DNA from: Paenibacillus sp. TCA20
GTDB taxonomy: Bacteria; Bacillota; Bacilli; Paenibacillales; Paenibacillaceae
DNA length: 64,000 bases
Assembly (NCBI RefSeq): GCF_000732325.1
Contig: NZ_BBIW01000011.1
Span: forward strand, 62,001-126,000
Direction: 5' to 3'
This document shows positions 17,429 through 25,623 of this stretch, one piece after another (within the stretch, counting starts at the first letter, position 1; every line of letters starts with the position of its first letter). The notes under the pieces were generated by a model, which saw nothing but the letters and a program-made list of their open reading frames with translations, searched no databases and was not told where the DNA came from. The translations under genes were made by a program, and so were the position numbers.

Positions 17429-17998
17429 ATGTGGGTATACGATAAAAAACTGCAATATCCCGTTCGCGTAAGCAAATGCGATCCCATGATGGCCAAATTT
17501 CTGCTTGAGCAATACGGAGGTGCTGACGGAGAGCTGGCTGCAGCGCTGCGTTATTTGAATCAGCGGTACACCATTCCCGACAAAGTCATCGGACTGCTCA
17601 CGGATATCGGAACTGAAGAATTTGCTCACCTGGAAATGATTGCCACCATGGTGTACAAACTAACGAAGGATGCGACACCAGAACAGATGAAGGCGGCGGG
17701 ACTTGGAGATCACTTTGTCAATCACGATCATGCCTTGTTCTACCAGAATGCATCTGGTGTGCCATGGACGGCTACCTATATTCAGGCCAAAGGTGATCCG
17801 ATTGCTGATCTGTATGAGGATATTGCTGCTGAGGAGAAGGCGCGGGCGACCTATCAGTGGCTCATTGACATGACCGATGATGTGGACCTGCAGGACGGTC
17901 TCAAGTACCTCAGAGAGCGGGAGGTCGTACATTCCCAGCGCTTCCGTGAAGCGGTCGAGATCATTAAAGATGATCGGAGTCATCGCAAGTTTTTTTAA
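17429..17998 (+). CDS. cotJC: Spore coat protein CotJC, manganese-catalase family
   Basis: 189 residues of the dinuclear manganese catalase fold. The ligand carboxylates and histidines are visible in GADGELAAALRYLNQR, GTEEFAHLEMIATMVYKL, DIAAEEKARATYQWL and REREVVHSQRF. In spores CotJC is a coat component and may remove hydrogen peroxide. AAAGGAGGCAAATTCATACC precedes the ATG. It is the last gene of the operon. Confidence 0.92.
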   Translation: MWVYDKKLQYPVRVSKCDPMMAKFLLEQYGGADGELAAALRYLNQRYTIPDKVIGLLTDIGTEEFAHLEMIATMVYKLTKDATPEQMKAAGLGDHFVNHDHALFYQNASGVPWTATYIQAKGDPIADLYEDIAAEEKARATYQWLIDMTDDVDLQDGLKYLREREVVHSQRFREAVEIIKDDRSHRKFF

Positions 17999-18064
17999 CA
18001 TTAAGATATGGAGAAATTCCAGTAAATGAACACTCATCAAAAAGACAATCAATTATAAGCAAAA

Positions 18065-18110
18065 TTAAAACAACCTGAGTCCGTGTTTCATATGGACTTA
18101 GGTTGTTTAG
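18065..18110. terminator. Bidirectional intrinsic terminator between cotJC and the MerR gene
   Basis: A 15-bp stem: AAACAACCTGAGTCC (18068-18082) with GGACTTAGGTTGTTT (18094-18108), one wobble pair. TTAGTTT follows on the plus strand. On the minus strand the stem is followed by TTTTAATTTT. Confidence 0.7.
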
Positions 18111-18172
18111 TTTCGAACTCAAGAAGTAGTGAACTTGTATGCTTATCTGGCTGCTAAGCAATTCCTGCTTAT

Positions 18173-19021
18173 TTAGATCGTTAATACACGTAATTCTGTA
18201 AGAAACTGTTCTTCTCTGGAGGAGTTATAGTTGATTGGAAGTGAGACTTGATATACTTTTCCATCTGTTTGAATATCTTTATTTTTGATGTGTTCGAATA
18301 GTAAATAATAATTGTCATAAAAATTTTCTTTAGACCAATCAAATGAGATACATACATACTCTCCACTCGGAATGGTATCTAGAATAATGTCTGGTTCTGA
18401 TAATACAAGTTTTTCTCCTTCACAGATCGTCGTAAAGACATTGCTGCATCTGATATGTTCAGATTCTCTATAGGGGCATAGATCATAAATGAATCCAAAG
18501 TAGTTATTGATGATGTCTCCTCTTTCTTCTAAAACATCGGCCAATCTCCTAAAATTAAAATCCGATTGCTCAAAGAGATCCATTTCACAGCTATTCACTA
18601 CTTTTATAATGTTTTTTTCTTCAGTATATCGATTATATATTATCCCTTCTTCATTTCTTTCGCAGATCTCTAGCTGCTCTTTCAGCTGTTCCTTTCTTCT
18701 TAATAGTAATCGTCTCGATCGCTGAAGCTTCTCAATTTCGTGATCAATAACCTTCTCCTGTTCATCAAGGAAGGCTTGCATTACTTCAGGTGTACAAGAA
18801 GTTGAGACGATACTTTTTATATCATCCAGTGGAGTTTGAATCTGTTTAAGGTACTTTATAATGTCCAAATAAAAAAATTGCCGAATGTGATAGTAACGAT
18901 ACCCATTATCTGGATCGATATGATGCGGCTTAAAAATGCCTATCTTATCATAATAACGCAATGTTTGAACGGATATATTATTCAATTGAGCAGTTTCACC
19001 TACAGAATACAATTGTTTCAT
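18173..19021 (-). CDS. MerR family multidrug-type regulator
   Basis: 282 residues. The N-terminal MerR HTH (YSVGETAQLNNISVQTLRYY, NGYRYYHIRQFF) is followed by a long coiled dimerisation helix (about 75-125) and a C-terminal effector domain of about 150 residues, as in BmrR/BltR-like activators. No conserved metal-binding Cys pattern is evident, so an organic ligand is likelier than a metal. It is divergent from the nitronate monooxygenase gene, whose promoter has the 19-bp spacer and dyad that MerR proteins untwist. The gene is AT-rich compared with its neighbours. Confidence 0.85.
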   Translation of the reverse strand: MKQLYSVGETAQLNNISVQTLRYYDKIGIFKPHHIDPDNGYRYYHIRQFFYLDIIKYLKQIQTPLDDIKSIVSTSCTPEVMQAFLDEQEKVIDHEIEKLQRSRRLLLRRKEQLKEQLEICERNEEGIIYNRYTEEKNIIKVVNSCEMDLFEQSDFNFRRLADVLEERGDIINNYFGFIYDLCPYRESEHIRCSNVFTTICEGEKLVLSEPDIILDTIPSGEYVCISFDWSKENFYDNYYLLFEHIKNKDIQTDGKVYQVSLPINYNSSREEQFLTELRVLTI

Positions 19022-19054
19022 AATTATTTCCTCTCATATAAAATAATCCAGGTC

Positions 19055-19085
19055 TTGACCCTATTGTTACTATAGGGTTTATTCT
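19055..19085 (+). promoter_or_regulatory. MerR-type promoter/operator with 19-bp spacer
   Basis: TTGACC (19055-19060) and TATTCT (19080-19085) are separated by exactly 19 bp. A perfect dyad ACCCTAT-N7-ATAGGGT occupies 19058-19078, between and over the promoter elements. This is the known architecture of MerR-activated promoters and reads towards the gene at 19135. Confidence 0.85.
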
Positions 19086-19134
19086 TTTCAATGTAAATTA
19101 TGCTTAAAAAAAGCTAAGAAGGGTGATTATTTTC

Positions 19135-20124
19135 ATGAATAACTACAATAGAGTTACAAACATACTTGGAATCAAATATCCTATCGTACAAGCAGCCATG
19201 TCTTGGATTACAGATGCTAAAATGGTTGCGGCAGTATCCAATGCAGGAGGTTTAGGGATCTTGGGTCCTCATGCAGGTTACAACACAGCTCCTACTGGTG
19301 GTACAACCGAAGTTCGTGAACGACTTCGCAAGGAGATCCGAAAAACAAAATCATTAACGGATAAACCTTTTGGGGTAAACCTATATATGCCTAAGGTAGG
19401 TTGGGAAAAATACGCTAGAGCCACTTTCGAAGTTGCTCTTGAGGAAGGTGTTAAATATTTTGTTTCTGTCGGTGAAGTGAACAAAGAAATGATTGAGGAA
19501 ATTAAGCAAAGGGAAGGAATTCTCCTATTACGGGAATTGACGCCCACTGTTGAAGGGGCAAAATTAGCAGAGGACTATGGAGCTGATATTATCATAGCTA
19601 CCGGCTATGATGAAGGCGGATGGATTCCTCAAAACAAAATCGGTACGTTCTCCATCGTTCCAACCATTGCAGACGCTGTTACTATTCCAGTCATGGCCAC
19701 TGGCGGTATCAATGATATTCGCGGCGTAAGAGCGTCTTTTGCTCTAGGGGCTGAAGGGGTTTATGTAGGAACACGATTCATCGTTTCCGGAGAATGTCCT
19801 GCAGCGGACAGTGCTAAGCAAGACATTATTAATTCTAAGGGATCAGATTTACTTTTAGTGTCGAATATGCAACGTTCCACCCCGCATCGATTTGCACGTG
19901 AGCTGGGGGAAAACTTTAAAAGTGCTGAAGATTCCACTATTAATGAACAGAAAATCAGTGAAATAGGTGGCCTTCTTCCCGGGATGCTCCTTGGAGACCT
20001 TGATAAAGGTATCAATTCAGTAAATACAGCCATCGACCTTATCAAGGAAGTGAAAAGCTGCAAAGAAATCATTCATGAATTAATGGCTGACTTCATCAAT
20101 AAAGAACAAGAAAGTGACCATTAA
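19135..20124 (+). CDS. Nitronate monooxygenase (2-nitropropane dioxygenase / FabK-like)
   Basis: 329 residues in an FMN-binding TIM barrel. Family features are YPIVQAAMSWITDAKMVAAV, SNAGGLGILG, the FMN phosphate site MATGGINDIRGVRASFALGA and EGVYVGTRFIVSGECPA. Such enzymes oxidise alkyl nitronates, e.g. the toxin propionate-3-nitronate, and related proteins are enoyl-ACP reductases (FabK). ATG 19135 lies 11 bp after AAGAAGGG; GTG 19123 touches that site and is less likely. It is the first gene after the MerR-type promoter, followed 2 bp later by the OYE remnant. Confidence 0.83.
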   Translation: MNNYNRVTNILGIKYPIVQAAMSWITDAKMVAAVSNAGGLGILGPHAGYNTAPTGGTTEVRERLRKEIRKTKSLTDKPFGVNLYMPKVGWEKYARATFEVALEEGVKYFVSVGEVNKEMIEEIKQREGILLLRELTPTVEGAKLAEDYGADIIIATGYDEGGWIPQNKIGTFSIVPTIADAVTIPVMATGGINDIRGVRASFALGAEGVYVGTRFIVSGECPAADSAKQDIINSKGSDLLLVSNMQRSTPHRFARELGENFKSAEDSTINEQKISEIGGLLPGMLLGDLDKGINSVNTAIDLIKEVKSCKEIIHELMADFINKEQESDH

Positions 20125-20126
20125 TC

Positions 20127-20394
20127 ATGGCAGTCAAACTTTTTTCACCCTACACCATAAAAGGTGTAACATTAAAAAATCGAATAGTAATGACTCCGAT
20201 GGGAACCAACTCAAGCTTCACAAGAGACGGCGTTGTGTCCGATTGGCATTTGATACATTACGGTAGCAGAGCAGTTGGACAAGTCCCATGTTTATTATGC
20301 CACGAAGATGAAAAGTCAGGGAGTATAAACCACAATCGATGCTCCGGCTCAATATCAAACAAACTATGGAGCTGCTTGGTTTCCAATTAAGTAA
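20127..20394 (+). pseudogene. Old Yellow Enzyme (NADH:flavin oxidoreductase) with large internal deletion
   Basis: The first 50 codons are a normal YqjM-type OYE N-terminus (LFSPYTIKGVTLKNRIVMTP, WHLIHYGSRAVGQV). After GQV the sequence stops resembling the family. In a shifted frame near the end (20349-20394) it reads APAQYQTNYGAAWFPIK and stop, which looks like an OYE C-terminal tail. The remnant is 268 bp where about 1 kb is expected, so most of the barrel, including FMN and substrate residues, is gone. It would have been the second gene of the MerR-controlled operon. Confidence 0.7.
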
Positions 20395-20436
20395 AAACAA
20401 AAATTCATTAAACTCGCAATAGAGGAGCTGAGAAAC

Positions 20437-21345
20437 ATGATTGAAGTAAATAAAAAACAAACATTACGTTTGCTTTTTCCTCAATGGCAAGGTGGAAATA
20501 ATCCTCCCTATGTATTAGGTGCTAAGCTCTTAAATTGGCTTGCTCCCGTGTCGAGTGGGCCATATGAAGAAGTTCCGGTGAATCTGAATACTTCCATTGA
20601 AAAAGAAGATGGTATTGTTGCACGAACAGCTGTACTACAACAAGCCCGTTCAGCAAAGAATCTCATCCAAAAACATACACCTGAGCGCATCGTTGTTTTA
20701 GGAGGAGATTGCAGCGTAGAACTCGCTCCGTTTGCCTATTTGAATGAAAAATATGATGGGGATACGGCTTTATTATGGGTCGATCTACATCCGGATGTCT
20801 CACTTCCCGAAGATTTAGCTCATCATCACGCACATGTTCTTGCTAATCTGCTCGGTGTGGGAGATAAGGAATTTGTATCAGAAGTCCCTCTTCTATTCAA
20901 TCCTGAACAGATACTCTTTGTCGGTCTAAATGACATGTTGGAGGCCCTTGATTCCGAACCCATGCGTCAGATGAAATTAGATCGTGTTACACCTGAAGAA
21001 ATAGTGCACGACAGCTCTAAGGTTCTTCATTGGCTAGCTGAGCGAAAACCATCCAAAATCATTATTCACTTTGACCTTGATGTATTGGATCTGAAGGAGT
21101 TTCGATCTCAATTGGCTGCTTATCCCGGAACCTACGAAGATTATTCGAAACGGCTCGCATCTGGGTCAAGTATGGAAACAATCATTCGAATTCTACAGGA
21201 TGTTGCTCGTTCTTATGATGTAGTCGGGCTAGGAATTACTGAGCATTTTCCTTGGGATGCTTATTTTCTTCAAAATATGCTAGCACGTCTACCACTGATT
21301 GGTGATATCAATAATCAAAAACGCCCGCCATTCAACACACTGTAA
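20437..21345 (+). CDS. Arginase/agmatinase-superfamily protein
   Basis: 302 residues of ureohydrolase fold. The metal motifs are recognisable but divergent: GGDCSVELAPF (classical GGDH, so the first His ligand is Cys), DLHPDVS (classical DAHAD, with D-x-H-x-D kept) and HFDLDVLDL (D-x-D kept). GITEHFPWD replaces the usual late Glu motif region. It could be an arginase-like amidinohydrolase or a relative with another substrate. It is the third gene behind the MerR-type promoter, 42 bp after the OYE remnant, with GAGGAGCTGAGAAAC before its ATG. Confidence 0.75.
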   Translation: MIEVNKKQTLRLLFPQWQGGNNPPYVLGAKLLNWLAPVSSGPYEEVPVNLNTSIEKEDGIVARTAVLQQARSAKNLIQKHTPERIVVLGGDCSVELAPFAYLNEKYDGDTALLWVDLHPDVSLPEDLAHHHAHVLANLLGVGDKEFVSEVPLLFNPEQILFVGLNDMLEALDSEPMRQMKLDRVTPEEIVHDSSKVLHWLAERKPSKIIIHFDLDVLDLKEFRSQLAAYPGTYEDYSKRLASGSSMETIIRILQDVARSYDVVGLGITEHFPWDAYFLQNMLARLPLIGDINNQKRPPFNTL

Positions 21346-21378
21346 CAAAAAGTAGTTTCTGATTTGAAATTAGATTCC

Positions 21379-21412
21379 AAAAAAGACCCTGCGCATTCAA
21401 ATGCGCAGAGTC
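21379..21412 (-). terminator. Intrinsic terminator of ctc
   Basis: On the minus strand GACTCTGCGCATT pairs with AATGCGCAGGGTC (one mismatch), followed by TTTTTT. Confidence 0.75.
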
Positions 21413-21447
21413 CTCTAGCTTACTCTATATTTTATTCAACTTATAAT

Positions 21448-22074
21448 TTATTCCTCTTCGGATGCCGCTACCTCTTCGTCAGCGCTAGATTCCGCTGCCT
21501 CGCCTGTATCCGTATCCGCTGCACGCAATACCCCTACAGAAGCAACGAGAGTATCTTCAGGCGTAACGAGTGACACACCCTTCGGCAACTGAATTTCGGA
21601 TGCAGCCAGCTTGTCCCCTACCTCCAGCTTAGAGATATCCACTTCAATGACAGCTGGAAGATCATTTGGCAATCCTTCGACTTCGAGTTCTGTCAACAGC
21701 GTCTGGAATACGCCGCCTGCCTTGGAGCCCACCGCTGTACCTTGGAAATCGATTGAGATCGAGACCTGAATCGGTTTGTTTTTGGCAATTTTTATAAAGT
21801 CAACATGAAGCAGTCGATCGTTTTGTTTCTGCATATCCTTGATCAACACCGGCACTGTTTTGCCGTCCAATTTCAGCTCGAACAGCTCGGAGCGTCCCGT
21901 ATGGGATACGCGGGAGAATTCCTTCGCATCCACATGAATCGGAATGCTGTCAAATTGCTGTCCGTATACAACAGCCGGAACGCGCCCGCTCTGTCTTAGA
22001 TTTCGTAAACCTGAACCTTTTTTCTGTGTCCTTTGCTCGGCAATTAGTTGGACCGTTTCTCCGTTGGATTTCAT
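21448..22074 (-). CDS. ctc: Ribosomal protein L25 / general stress protein Ctc
   Basis: 208 residues. The N-terminal L25 domain binds 5S rRNA (QRTQKKGSGLRNLRQSGRVP, AVVYGQQ). The TL5/CTC C-terminal beta domain (about 95-185) contains SISIDFQGTAVGSKAGG and the VEGLPNDLPAVIEVDIS motif. The acidic tail (AAESSADEEVAASEEE) is typical of CTC-type L25. In B. subtilis ctc is a SigB stress gene; I found no clear SigB promoter here. TAAGGAGGATGTTTAGAT precedes the ATG. It is a single gene with its own terminator. Confidence 0.92.
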   Translation of the reverse strand: MKSNGETVQLIAEQRTQKKGSGLRNLRQSGRVPAVVYGQQFDSIPIHVDAKEFSRVSHTGRSELFELKLDGKTVPVLIKDMQKQNDRLLHVDFIKIAKNKPIQVSISIDFQGTAVGSKAGGVFQTLLTELEVEGLPNDLPAVIEVDISKLEVGDKLAASEIQLPKGVSLVTPEDTLVASVGVLRAADTDTGEAAESSADEEVAASEEE

Positions 22075-22204
22075 ATCTAAACATCCTCCTTACAAGTCCA
22101 TGGTTCGAATTTGCCCCCAATAACAAATAACAAAATAGAATCAGGGCCATATGTATAACTACCCCCTATGAACGGGATTGAATCTCGATTTGCTCATAAA
22201 AAGA

Positions 22205-22237
22205 AATAAAAATAGCTGCCGAGTCTCTCTCGACAGC
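22205..22237 (-). terminator. Intrinsic terminator downstream of pulA
   Basis: On the minus strand GCTGTCGAG pairs with CTCGGCAGC (one G-T pair), followed by TATTTTTATT. It lies 84 bp past the pullulanase stop. Confidence 0.65.
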
Positions 22238-22320
22238 CTGAACTTCACGTGTCATTACATAAACGCCACTATTTTTCCCACAATAACGACTTATTAAATC
22301 CAGCATTTCCAGTCCCCTCA

Positions 22321-25212
22321 TCATGCACTGCTAAGTCCATGCAAGCGTATCTTCTGACCACCGACGGCAACGACCACTTCTCTTGTCCCGCTGTGTACAT
22401 GAACCTTGATTCGTTCGTTCGCAGGAGAAGGCGGGATATCTATGAAGTAATCACGATCTCCTTCTCGCTTCTCCCACTCATTCAACCGAATGATATACCC
22501 GATCCGTTTAATGCCGGGTGCCACTCTGATCCTTGCCTTCACAGAATGACCACCCTCAGCATGTAAAGGGATTTTGCCGTCGTGGATACCCGTGCCCCAT
22601 ACCCAGACGTTCCAGCCTTCGTAATGTCCATCTGGCCGGGAATATTCTATTTCCACCGTGCGCACATAATACGGCTGAACTTGAAAATGATGCTCTGCCC
22701 TGACCTCACCTGCAGTTGCAGCCACCACTGCTGTGCCGGGTCGTATGGCTTTGACTTTGCCATTATCCAGCGCAATCACTCGGGGTGTCGTTGTCTCCAG
22801 CGTATAAGGAGCACCTGCCATCACTTCTTCATATTGGTTCCAGACCGTTACATGAGGACGATACGTCTGAGTGGCATAGATGGATTTATCGACAGCAAAT
22901 TCAATGCGGGCAGGATATAGATCATCGACCCACATCTGTACCGTCCCGGATATTTCTCCATGAGCTGCAGTGATGAAGCAATGTCCATTCATGAGACTGC
23001 TCGCTTTGCCCGTCTGTCTTACCCGGATTACTCGATCATCCGAGGAGCGCCAGACCGCTGTCATTCCGTCCATTCGCTTGCCGTGCTGATCTCGATAAAC
23101 CGCTTCGAATTGAAAATGTTCTCCTGCTGCCACCGCTCTTCTCTTGGTCATAATTTCAATGGAAGACAGCACAGGCACTTCGATCCCGCTCATTCGATCA
23201 TAGAGCACCATCATGGACAGTCTAGGGACGACAACCTGCGAAGTCACTTGCGCCTGCACCTTCTCACCGGCTGCACGATCACTGACAACGATGTTCCAGG
23301 AAGTATCCTGCGGTACCGCTACAATCTCATCCTGCTCTTTCCCATTATAAATAACAATGATCCGGTTCCATGCATCGCCTGCACGATAGCCTTCCAGCAT
23401 ATAGGCCAGAACCCCGTTACCGCACTCAAGCACTTTCAAATACTGCTCGACCTGATCGCGATGTTCCAAACGAAAGGCAGCATGCTGTTTCCGAAGCGCA
23501 ATGAGCCCCTTGTAATAATCAAATACGGCACGAAACCTCGCCTTATTACTCCACCTGAGCGCATTCACTGCATCTCCACTCCGATAGCTGTTATGGTCTC
23601 CGTATTTGGAGCGGAGCAGTTCATCCCCTGCATGAATAAAAGGAATCCCTTGTGAAGTGAGAATTACACCATTCGCAAGCAGGGAACGTCTTACCGTATC
23701 GTTGTCTAACAAGTTCATTGGATCTACATGACGATAAGGATCCGCATGCTTGACAGCCTCTGCAGCACTGATTCCGCTCGTTGGACGGCCATCCCTCCAT
23801 TCAGGAAAGGCTAGCAGATCTCTGATGCCTTGGGATGTAACAATTTTGTCCCAGAGATTCAGGTTATCGTGGGCTGTCACATAATTGATCGTCTCTGCCG
23901 GTGAATACGCAAAGTCATGTATCGCTCCCTGCACTCCAGCCAGCACTGCACCTTCCACTCCCCACCAGCCTGTCGCAAATCCGCTTCCAGACCCATCGCT
24001 GTCACCCTTGACCGCTGCACGATAATGGTCGTTAAATACCGCAAATCCTTTGCCTCGCTGTGCACCCTTAAGCGTTTTGTCCGGAAGCGGTGAATCGCCT
24101 CCAGTCCAAGGCTCGCCGTATACCAGGATGGAAGAATCCAGCTCCTGTCTGAGCATCTCCGTAATTTCGGTCATCGTCTGTGTATCGATTAGCCCCATGA
24201 GATCAAAACGGAAGCCATCGATGTGATACTCCTCCGTCCAATATCGAACGGAATCCTTAATATACTTTCGAACCATCGGTCTTTCTGTTGCCAGCTCATT
24301 CCCTACACCTGAACCATTGGACAGAAATCCGTGACCATTTCTACGGTAATAATACCCCGGTACAATGCCGTCAAAAGGTCCATCGTCCACGCCATAGGTG
24401 TGGTTGTATACGACGTCCATAATGACCCGAATGCCGCAGCGATGCAGGGCACGAATCATTTCCTTGAACTCTCGAATTCTTGTATGTGGATTGGAAGGAT
24501 CACTCGAATAGGAGCCCTCGGGTACATTGAAGTTCTGCGGATCATAGCCCCAGTTGTATTTGTTATCTGCTGCCTCTGCATCATGAACTGTTAATTCGTT
24601 AACCGTCTTGAAGTCAAACACCGGAAGCAGGTGGACATGGGTTACCCCAAGCTCCTTCAAATGGTCTATTCCAATACGATGTCCCTCTCGATCGGTTAAG
24701 CCCTCTTCCGAAAAAGCACTGTAAAGCCCTTTCTTCTGAAAAGGTGATTCCTCGTCCATCGAGAAATCTCGGACATGAAGCTCATAAATGATGGAATCCG
24801 TTGACTTGATCAGCGGGGGACGCACATCATCCTCCCAATCGTCCGGATCGGTCTTACTCATATCGATGATTGCTGTGCGCGCGCCTCCAGCAGCAACTGC
24901 TTTTGCATAAGGGTCTACTGCATAATGTACCTGTCCGTCTGAGAAACTGACCTTGTACATATAGAATTTCCCTTCCCAATCTCCCTGAAGTGTAAGCCCC
25001 CATGTACCTGCCTGCATCTGATTCATGACATAGGCCGTTCCGTCCTCATGATTCATAACCAAGCCGTTAGCATCATACTGACCCGCATCTTCATAGAGAA
25101 CCACTTCAACCTTGCACGCTGTAGGAGCCCAAATCTTAAAAGCACTGCTCTCACGTGTATAAATCAACCCGAGATCATGTTTGTCATAATAAACGTTATT
25201 CAAATCCTGCAT
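22321..25212 (-). CDS. pulA: Type I pullulanase, cytoplasmic, with C-terminal Ig-like and CBM41 modules
   Basis: Debranching enzyme that cuts alpha-1,6 links in pullulan, glycogen or imported limit dextrins. 963 residues in order: CBM48-like N-domain (about 10-115), GH13 barrel with the type I signature YNWGYDP, nucleophile Asp in DGFRFDLMG (about 337), acid Glu in YGEPWTGG (about 370) and AHDNLNLWD; a C-terminal beta domain; two bacterial-Ig-like segments (about 655-845); and a pullulanase-associated CBM41 (YSRPDGHYEGWNVWVWG, about 850-950). No signal peptide is seen, so it is predicted cytoplasmic. The start is ATG 25212 after GGTGAG; GTG 25221 is an alternative. Confidence 0.9.
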   Translation of the reverse strand: MQDLNNVYYDKHDLGLIYTRESSAFKIWAPTACKVEVVLYEDAGQYDANGLVMNHEDGTAYVMNQMQAGTWGLTLQGDWEGKFYMYKVSFSDGQVHYAVDPYAKAVAAGGARTAIIDMSKTDPDDWEDDVRPPLIKSTDSIIYELHVRDFSMDEESPFQKKGLYSAFSEEGLTDREGHRIGIDHLKELGVTHVHLLPVFDFKTVNELTVHDAEAADNKYNWGYDPQNFNVPEGSYSSDPSNPHTRIREFKEMIRALHRCGIRVIMDVVYNHTYGVDDGPFDGIVPGYYYRRNGHGFLSNGSGVGNELATERPMVRKYIKDSVRYWTEEYHIDGFRFDLMGLIDTQTMTEITEMLRQELDSSILVYGEPWTGGDSPLPDKTLKGAQRGKGFAVFNDHYRAAVKGDSDGSGSGFATGWWGVEGAVLAGVQGAIHDFAYSPAETINYVTAHDNLNLWDKIVTSQGIRDLLAFPEWRDGRPTSGISAAEAVKHADPYRHVDPMNLLDNDTVRRSLLANGVILTSQGIPFIHAGDELLRSKYGDHNSYRSGDAVNALRWSNKARFRAVFDYYKGLIALRKQHAAFRLEHRDQVEQYLKVLECGNGVLAYMLEGYRAGDAWNRIIVIYNGKEQDEIVAVPQDTSWNIVVSDRAAGEKVQAQVTSQVVVPRLSMMVLYDRMSGIEVPVLSSIEIMTKRRAVAAGEHFQFEAVYRDQHGKRMDGMTAVWRSSDDRVIRVRQTGKASSLMNGHCFITAAHGEISGTVQMWVDDLYPARIEFAVDKSIYATQTYRPHVTVWNQYEEVMAGAPYTLETTTPRVIALDNGKVKAIRPGTAVVAATAGEVRAEHHFQVQPYYVRTVEIEYSRPDGHYEGWNVWVWGTGIHDGKIPLHAEGGHSVKARIRVAPGIKRIGYIIRLNEWEKREGDRDYFIDIPPSPANERIKVHVHSGTREVVVAVGGQKIRLHGLSSA

Positions 25213-25464
25213 CAAGCTCACCGCCCGTGATTGTAATAATGTACGGACCCTGCAGTCTTACCCGTTTGTGCGTTATGACTCTTAGACTCGCCTGCTTCTC
25301 CCTGCACACGGTGATCGATTCAAAGTTGTTGAGGATTTAATAAACCAAATCCTCAAATATATAAACTACAGAGTAATGACTCTATCGTCATTACTATCAT
25401 TTATGCCACTTTCATAGAGAAACTATAACCGCCCAAACGAGAAAGAAATGAGCAGAGCTGATAT

Positions 25465-25492
25465 TGTAAAATCAGAAAACGCTTACACAATA
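25465..25492 (-). promoter_or_regulatory. pulA promoter overlapped by a CcpA-type cre site
   Basis: On the minus strand TTGTGT (25487-25492) and TACAAT (25465-25470) are 16 bp apart. TGTAAGCGTTTTCT (25476-25489) lies across the -35 and spacer and matches the cre consensus except near its last base. CcpA bound there should block transcription of the pullulanase gene during growth on good sugars. The rest of the 411-bp gap between the pulA start and the next gene holds no ORF. Confidence 0.6.
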
Positions 25493-25623
25493 GTATATGA
25501 CACCATCCTACAAAGGTTGTCGGCTAATGATACCTGCTCTACAAAAAAAGGCTTATGCACACTACAAAAAAAGACGTCCCAGCAAATATGCATCAGGACG
25601 CCGCTTGCCATAATATCGAAGTT

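Noticed and set aside
22075..22200. SigB promoter before ctc
   Set aside because: ctc is SigB-controlled in B. subtilis, but I find no GTTT-N13-15-GGGTAT-like pair on the minus strand here.
22960..23655. 231-codon open frame on the plus strand within pulA
   Set aside because: It is antisense to a protein with strong GH13 motifs, has no family resemblance and no ribosome binding site.
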